Source of the DNA: JAKBCQ01 sp021807585
GTDB taxonomy: Bacteria; Planctomycetota; Planctomycetia; Isosphaerales; Isosphaeraceae
DNA length: 18,700 nt
NCBI GenBank assembly: GCA_027325115.1
Contig: DAHWFG010000029.1
Span: 1 to 18,700 of the forward strand
Direction: 5' to 3'
Part shown: positions 14,723 to 18,700 of the stretch, in pieces
How the letters are laid out: every line of letters begins with the position of its first letter
Position numbering within the stretch: the stretch's first letter is position 1
Notes under the pieces: generated by a model
Databases searched by the model: none
Told to the model about the DNA's origin: nothing
The model's input: only the letters and a program-made list of their open reading frames with translations
Position numbers and translations under genes: made by a program

Positions 14723-15949
14723 ATGAGCGTCGTCGTGATCGGTACGCTCGACACCAAAGGGGACGAAACGGCGTTCGCGCGCGACCTGCTCGTTTCGCTC
14801 GGTTATAAGACGATCGTCGTCGACGCCGGCTCGGCGGGCGTTCCCGCGTTTCCAGGCGACGTGACCCGCGACGAGGTTTTCCTCCGCGCCGCGACGAGCT
14901 CGGCCGAGATCGACGCCCGGCGCGATCGAGCCTGGGGAGTCGACCGCTCGGCCGCGGGAGTCGCGGCGGTCGTCGGCGAACTCGCTGCTCAAGGCGAGCT
15001 CGAAGGCGTTCTCGGCCTGGGAGGGTCGGCGGGAACGACGATCGCAACCGCGGCGATGCGGCCGCTTCCCTTCGGACTCCCCAAAATCGTCGTCTCAACC
15101 CTCGCGAGCGGTCAAACTCGACCGTTCGTCGAAGCCGCCGACATCGTCCTCTTTCCCGCGATCGCCGATATCGCGGGGCTCAATCGAATCACCCGCAAAG
15201 TGATCGCCGGCGCCGTCGCGGCGCTGGCTGGCATGATTGAACATAAAAATAAATTGAATGATATTCAAAATATCAATCAATTCGACGATCGCGCGGTGAT
15301 CGCCGCGACGATGTTCGGCGTCACGACTCGGTGCGTCGATCGGGCGCGGCGCGGGCTTGAAGAGCGCGGGTTTGAGCCGATCGTCTTTCACGCGACGGGA
15401 GTCGGCGGCCGCGCGATGGAGGGTTTGATCGACGCGGGGTCGATCGCGGGGGTTTTGGATTTGACGACGACCGAGCTCGCCGACGAGTTGGCGGGGGGAA
15501 TCCTCTCGGCGGGGCCCGATCGACTCGCAGCCGCGGGCCGAAACGGGATTCCCCAGGTCGTCGGCCCGGGCGCTCTCGACATGGTGAATTTCGGCCCTCG
15601 ATCGACCGTCCCCGACCGGTTTCGTGATCGATTGTTTCATGTTCATAACGCCAATGTTACATTAATGCGCACGACGATCGATGAGAACGCCGAACTCGGC
15701 GGGCGGATCGCTTCGATCTTATCGCGGGCGAGAGCCGCCGCGGCGGTTATGCTTCCGCTCAAGGGGATCTCGGCGCTCGACTCCCCCGGCGCCCCCTTTT
15801 TCGACCCCGCGGCCGACGCGGCTTTGTTTGATGCGATCGAATCGGGGCTCGAAGGCGCGACGAACGTTCGACTCATCAAGCTCGATCTTCATATCAACGA
15901 TCCCGAATTCGCCGACGCCGCCGTCGCCGAATTAATCAAGATATTATGA
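14723..15949 (+). CDS. Tm-1-like ATP-binding domain protein (UPF0261)
   Basis: A 408-residue UPF0261 protein, close to the usual length of about 400. Signature stretches are VVVIGTLDTKGDE (residues 3-15), VLGLGGSAGTTIA (96-108), PKIVVSTLASGQ, FPAIADIAGLNRITRKV and NGIPQVVGPGALDMVNFGP. In tomato Tm-1 the homologous domain binds ATP and blocks tobamovirus replication protein; the bacterial function is unknown. GAGG lies 6 nt before the ATG. It is the second gene of a two-gene unit with the TIM-barrel protein, which corresponds to the other half of plant and fungal fusions. It contains a clear AT-rich codon patch (15232-15281) encoding MIEHKNKLNDIQNINQ, and another near 15630-15668. Confidence 0.9.
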   Translation: MSVVVIGTLDTKGDETAFARDLLVSLGYKTIVVDAGSAGVPAFPGDVTRDEVFLRAATSSAEIDARRDRAWGVDRSAAGVAAVVGELAAQGELEGVLGLGGSAGTTIATAAMRPLPFGLPKIVVSTLASGQTRPFVEAADIVLFPAIADIAGLNRITRKVIAGAVAALAGMIEHKNKLNDIQNINQFDDRAVIAATMFGVTTRCVDRARRGLEERGFEPIVFHATGVGGRAMEGLIDAGSIAGVLDLTTTELADELAGGILSAGPDRLAAAGRNGIPQVVGPGALDMVNFGPRSTVPDRFRDRLFHVHNANVTLMRTTIDENAELGGRIASILSRARAAAAVMLPLKGISALDSPGAPFFDPAADAALFDAIESGLEGATNVRLIKLDLHINDPEFADAAVAELIKIL

Positions 15950-16398
15950 GACGTAATTGTTCTATGTTATAGATAAATGACATTGCCGAGGCGAGAAGAG
16001 CCGTGTGGGAGGCGACGACTTTGATTACGTACAATCTCAAACGGCGATCGAAAGGATGTAAACGGCTTTTTAGATCGAACCCGCGCGGAGGATGTCGACA
16101 AGATTTCGTAGGGGATCGACTACAGAATTCAATGCGACAATGAGAAATATCGCGATTTACCGATTCGAAACGAAAGTGATTCAAGAGAGCGGCTCAAGAG
16201 ACGATAAATAATGTCTGTAACTCGATACGGTCTGTAGAGAACGGTTCGATCTAATCCCGATAAAGACATCGCACTTTACCCGTCATGGACATGCATTGGA
16301 CGAAGGGTTAATTTAGTTCACACTCAAACAATCAGACTATCATCCAGAGTCGTACGCCAACTTCGTATGCAAAACACTATCTAGCTATATATGTATAT
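15950..16398. other. Gene-free gap at a compositional boundary
   Basis: About 450 bp with lower G+C than the left part and few CGATCG words. Short frames on either strand have no recognisable protein character. No strong terminator after the UPF0261 gene was found; CTAT-GTT-ATAG near 15962 is too short. The right end runs into a TATATAT-rich segment directly before the sigma-like gene. Confidence 0.5.
16386..16392 (+). promoter_or_regulatory. Candidate -10 box immediately before the sigma-like gene
   Basis: TATATAT ends 6 nt before the ATG at 16399, and no Shine-Dalgarno-like sequence lies between. If this is the -10, transcription would start at or next to the ATG, giving a leaderless mRNA. 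The -35 is not recognisable. Confidence 0.3.
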
Positions 16399-17061
16399 AT
16401 GGGTAACCAAACAATCTCGTCTCCTGATCGTACTGAATCCCTCCTCACGCAATTGCGAGAGGGCGATTCATCGGTGTGTGACGATTTGGCGACGATTTTC
16501 CTCGAGCCGCTCTCCGCGTGGCTTCGCTTCAAATTTCCCCGAGTGGATCCCGATTTGTGCGATACGGCGGCGGCTGATACAATCATGGCATTTCTCAACC
16601 GTCCTGAAGCGTTCGATCCCGTTCTCCAAACGCTTGAAATGTATCTCAGGTTCGCCGCGAGAAAAAACCTCTATGATCTGCTGCGAGTCGAACGACGTTC
16701 GATGAAGAACGGGAAAAACGGCAATCCGATCCAGAATTTTTCCGCACTTGGCGCCGCGGAAGCGAATATAATATGTGGGGTGCGAGACAATCCCCTGATC
16801 GAACTCGTGAGAATCGAGTCGATCGAAGCGATTCGAGTGGAATTTGACCAAGTTCGGGCATGCCTTAATCCTCCAGATGACAAAGTTCTCGATCTGATGA
16901 TCGCGGAAAAGTTCAAAACGGAGGATTTCGCCGAGGTTTTGGGTGTGCTACAGGTGCAGGTCGACGAACAGCGCAAGCTCGTCAAGCTTTCCAAGGAACG
17001 CGTCATTTATCGGATTGAACGTCACTTTCCCCATGTGATGGAATTCTTTCGATTCGCATAA
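16399..17061 (+). CDS. Divergent sigma-70/ECF-like RNA polymerase sigma factor
   Basis: A 220-residue protein resembling the planctomycete sigma-70-like family. Residues about 27-101 look like region 2 (CDDLATIFLEPLSAWLRFKF, then LCDTAAADTIMAFLNRPE and MYLRFAARKNLYDLLRVERR). Residues about 165-215 look like a degenerate region 4 helix-turn-helix (DKVLDLMIAEKFKTEDFAEV ... LSKERVIYRIER). It would direct RNA polymerase to a special promoter set, possibly its own neighbours. No SD precedes the ATG; the upstream sequence is TATATATGTATAT. A DUF1559 gene follows after 31 bp on the same strand. No anti-sigma gene is seen in the window. Sequence match is by pattern only, so a different DNA-binding role is possible. 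Confidence 0.68.
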   Translation: MGNQTISSPDRTESLLTQLREGDSSVCDDLATIFLEPLSAWLRFKFPRVDPDLCDTAAADTIMAFLNRPEAFDPVLQTLEMYLRFAARKNLYDLLRVERRSMKNGKNGNPIQNFSALGAAEANIICGVRDNPLIELVRIESIEAIRVEFDQVRACLNPPDDKVLDLMIAEKFKTEDFAEVLGVLQVQVDEQRKLVKLSKERVIYRIERHFPHVMEFFRFA

Positions 17062-17123
17062 ATGCATAAACCATCTGTGCGGGGATCTCGTTATGATTCC
17101 GTCGCATCGCGATTCGCATAAAT
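17050..17123. repeat. 14-bp direct repeat spaced exactly 60 bp
   Basis: CGATTCGCATAAAT occurs at 17050-17063, over the last codons and stop of the sigma-like gene, and again at 17110-17123, inside the N-terminal codons of the DUF1559 gene. The two copies are read in different frames, so protein similarity does not explain the identity. Confidence 0.55.
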
Positions 17124-18073
17124 ACACAGTCAGCGAGATTTTCATTCGTCGCGGATTCACGCTGATCGAGGCGTTGGTTGTGATCGCGATCATCGGGCTA
17201 TTGATCGGGCTGGTGTTGCCGGGGATTCAATCGGCACGCGAGTCGGCGAGGAGCGCGCAATGCGTATCGAATCTCCGTCAGATCGGCATAGCGATGAACG
17301 GGTACGAAGTCGACAACAGGATGTTTCCGCCTGGCGGTCTCAATCCCGTCGGACCGAACTGGGGTTTTACGGGCAACGGATTATCTTCATTCACGCGGAT
17401 GTTACCCTATCTCGATGAACGGCCGCTGTATTCGTCGATCAACTTCGATCTCCACGCCGAGACGGGCGAGTCTCCCAACATTGAGAATCACACGGCCCGT
17501 TTAACACGATTGAGCGTCTTCCTATGCCCGAGCGACGGCGAGCCGAACCATCGCAATTCGTATCGAGTGAACAGTGGAAGACGGATCGCTCCTCGATTGA
17601 ATTTGGACGGTCCCTTTTCTTTTGCGTTTCTGCCGACACCAGCATCCATATTGGATGGATTATCTCGAACCGCATTCGTCAGCGAACGAGTCGGCGGCAG
17701 TTATCGCGCATCGATCGAGCCCGTCATCAGACGCGACTTCAAGATACCCGTTAACCCTCCTTCCAATGAGACAATGGAGGATGATAATCAATGGATCGCC
17801 TATTGCCTTGCCGCTCCGGCGCAGGGGTGGTTCTTCGAAGAGGGGCGTTACTGGTATTACTTCGGCGCGAATGACACATGCTACAATCATAATGGATCAC
17901 CCAACGACCTTCGGCCGTGGTGCGGAGGCGACTCGTTCGGCCTGCTTCCTCCCAGGTCGTTTCATCCCGGAATGGTTCACGTCCTGTTCGGCGACGGACA
18001 CGTCGAGGTCGCTCGAGACTCGATTGATCAGAATGTTTGGCATGCGATGGGGAGCATCAATTCGGGAGATTGA
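17093..18073 (+). CDS. DUF1559 pseudopilin-like protein with prepilin N-terminus
   Basis: A 326-residue planctomycete DUF1559 protein. The type III (prepilin) signal is clear: RRG at 19-21, predicted cleavage before F22, FTLIE with Glu26, and a hydrophobic helix to about 44. It is followed by PGIQSARESARSAQCVSNLRQIG, the family-typical join. The C-terminal H-x9-DG motif is present (HPGMVHVLFGDG, His291 to Asp301-Gly302). After processing by a prepilin peptidase it would sit in the inner membrane or assemble into a pseudopilus-like structure. Phylum genomes carry many such paralogues of unknown role. GGGG lies 8 nt before the ATG. It follows the sigma-like gene by 31 bp and precedes a small secreted protein, suggesting one unit. 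Confidence 0.93.
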   Translation: MIPSHRDSHKYTVSEIFIRRGFTLIEALVVIAIIGLLIGLVLPGIQSARESARSAQCVSNLRQIGIAMNGYEVDNRMFPPGGLNPVGPNWGFTGNGLSSFTRMLPYLDERPLYSSINFDLHAETGESPNIENHTARLTRLSVFLCPSDGEPNHRNSYRVNSGRRIAPRLNLDGPFSFAFLPTPASILDGLSRTAFVSERVGGSYRASIEPVIRRDFKIPVNPPSNETMEDDNQWIAYCLAAPAQGWFFEEGRYWYYFGANDTCYNHNGSPNDLRPWCGGDSFGLLPPRSFHPGMVHVLFGDGHVEVARDSIDQNVWHAMGSINSGD

Positions 18074-18122
18074 TCGATCGGAATTCCTGCTCGGTTTGGG
18101 GACTTTTCTTATCATTCACATA

Positions 18123-18141
18123 GATTCACCGACAGTGAATC
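18123..18141 (+). promoter_or_regulatory. Hairpin in the leader of the small secreted protein gene
   Basis: GATTCAC (18123-18129) and GTGAATC (18135-18141) form a perfect 7-bp stem with a CGACA loop, ending 15 nt before the ATG at 18157. There is no T-run, so it is more likely an mRNA structure or operator than a terminator. Confidence 0.4.
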
Positions 18142-18156
18142 GAAAATGAGATTGTT

Positions 18157-18492
18157 ATGAACGTTCAACGCATCTCGACTTCTTTCGTCCTATTCGTCCT
18201 TTCGGTTCTCTGGATTTACCGGGACTCGGTGGGACAACTCTGTGATTCACTCGATGCGGCATGCGTCCAAAGTGTAGCAATTCCCTGTTCAGCAGGAACT
18301 GGAACATGTGTTGCAATTACGCAATTAACGATCGTTCCCGGAAACAATAACACATGTACTAATATAACGAAGGCTTCCTATTACACGGCGAACCCTCCGG
18401 CTTCATGGACCGATTGCTCCGCGAACAGTTCATTCGGTTCATGTTCCAGGACCGCGGGGGTGTGCATGGTTATCTATTTATATAAGAACTAG
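18157..18492 (+). CDS. Small secreted Cys-rich protein, unknown function
   Basis: A 111-residue protein that I do not recognise. A signal peptide spans about residues 1-26 (hydrophobic core FVLFVLSVLWIY), with possible cleavage near SVG/Q. The mature part holds eight cysteines, an even number compatible with four disulfides. It is rich in Thr, Ser, Asn and Ala (CDSLDAAC, CSAGTGTC, CTNIT, CSANSSFGSC), which suggests an exported, disulfide-bonded structural or surface protein. Only a weak GAG lies upstream of the ATG. It is 83 bp after the DUF1559 gene on the same strand and may belong to the same unit. Codon use is more AT-rich than in the left part of the window. Confidence 0.6.
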   Translation: MNVQRISTSFVLFVLSVLWIYRDSVGQLCDSLDAACVQSVAIPCSAGTGTCVAITQLTIVPGNNNTCTNITKASYYTANPPASWTDCSANSSFGSCSRTAGVCMVIYLYKN

Positions 18493-18504
18493 GAAAATTA
18501 TAAC

Positions 18505-18603
18505 ATGTCTATGAATAATTGTTACTTTGACGATATTGAGAGCTGCACTCAATCCACAAATTCAAACAATAAAAATTGTCCTAGATTCCCAAAGAAATCA
18601 TGA
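18505..18603 (+). CDS. Possible 32-residue Cys-containing peptide
   Basis: An ATG 12 bp after the previous stop opens a 32-codon frame (starts MSMNNCYFDD, ends NCPRFPKKS) with three cysteines. AGGA lies at 18491-18494, about 10 nt upstream. The region is very AT-rich, where short frames are not expected to be long by chance, yet 32 codons is weak evidence. It has no signal peptide and could be a remnant of another Cys-rich gene. Confidence 0.25.
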   Translation: MSMNNCYFDDIESCTQSTNSNNKNCPRFPKKS

Positions 18604-18677
18604 TGATAAAATATATATCTCTTAATTTCATCTTTAGTATAATGGATCTAATGGCCGCATGCATAGGAAGATTATAA
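18603..18677 (+). CDS. Possible 24-residue hydrophobic peptide
   Basis: The ATG shares one base with the stop of the preceding small frame (TGATG). It encodes MIKYISLNFIFSIMDLMAAC followed by IGRL, a single hydrophobic stretch. No independent ribosome site is visible, so expression would depend on coupling. It may be chance in AT-rich DNA. Confidence 0.12.
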   Translation: MIKYISLNFIFSIMDLMAACIGRL

Positions 18678-18700
18678 TGGATTTTTTCAGATGAAATCCA

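Noticed and set aside
1..18700. CRISPR array, tRNA, rRNA or transposon
   Set aside because: No regularly spaced repeat, no cloverleaf-like segment, no 16S/23S landmark and no transposase motif was found on either strand.

Overview
The window looks like chromosomal DNA of a planctomycete, most likely an Isosphaeraceae-type organism. The reasons are high G+C with mixed ATG/GTG/TTG starts, a DUF1559 pseudopilin ending in an H-x9-DG motif, a divergent sigma-70-like factor of a style common in that phylum, a DUF2325 coiled-coil protein, and large leaders between genes. This placement is inference from gene content. No rRNA, tRNA, CRISPR array, transposase or phage gene was found.

Layout. Positions 1-437 are non-coding and contain a boxA-like motif. 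From 438 to 4421 the minus strand carries carB followed 9 bp later by an AlkA-type DNA glycosylase. After a 500-bp non-coding gap, 5110-6934 (+) holds a YdjC/HpnK-type deacetylase overlapping a DPM-like family 2 glycosyltransferase. This pair resembles the Francisella NaxD/FlmF2 pair that makes a polyprenyl-phosphate amino sugar. A solitary beta-class adenine methyltransferase (minus) converges on it. From 8365 to 10007 (+), a hypoxanthine phosphoribosyltransferase and a family 4 glycosyltransferase overlap in a TTGA and both start with TTG. A two-helix membrane protein (minus) and a lipoprotein-type solute-binding protein (+) diverge from about 10450-10677. A 502-residue coiled-coil/DUF2325 protein (minus) converges on the binding protein across an AT-rich hairpin terminator.

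From 13815 to 15949 (+) lies a two-gene unit, PEP-hydrolase-like TIM barrel then UPF0261. These are the two halves that are fused in the tomato antiviral protein Tm-1. A 450-bp gene-free stretch follows, where base composition falls and CGATCG words thin out. Then comes a different module: an SD-less, probably leaderless sigma-like factor, a DUF1559 pseudopilin, a small secreted Cys-rich protein and a very AT-rich tail with tiny ORFs.

Two genome-scale signals stand out. The hexamer CGATCG is strongly over-represented. Short (40-60 bp) AT-rich islands recur both between genes and inside conserved GC-rich genes, where synonymous third positions switch to A/T. Functions are inferred from motifs read by eye; no database search was possible.
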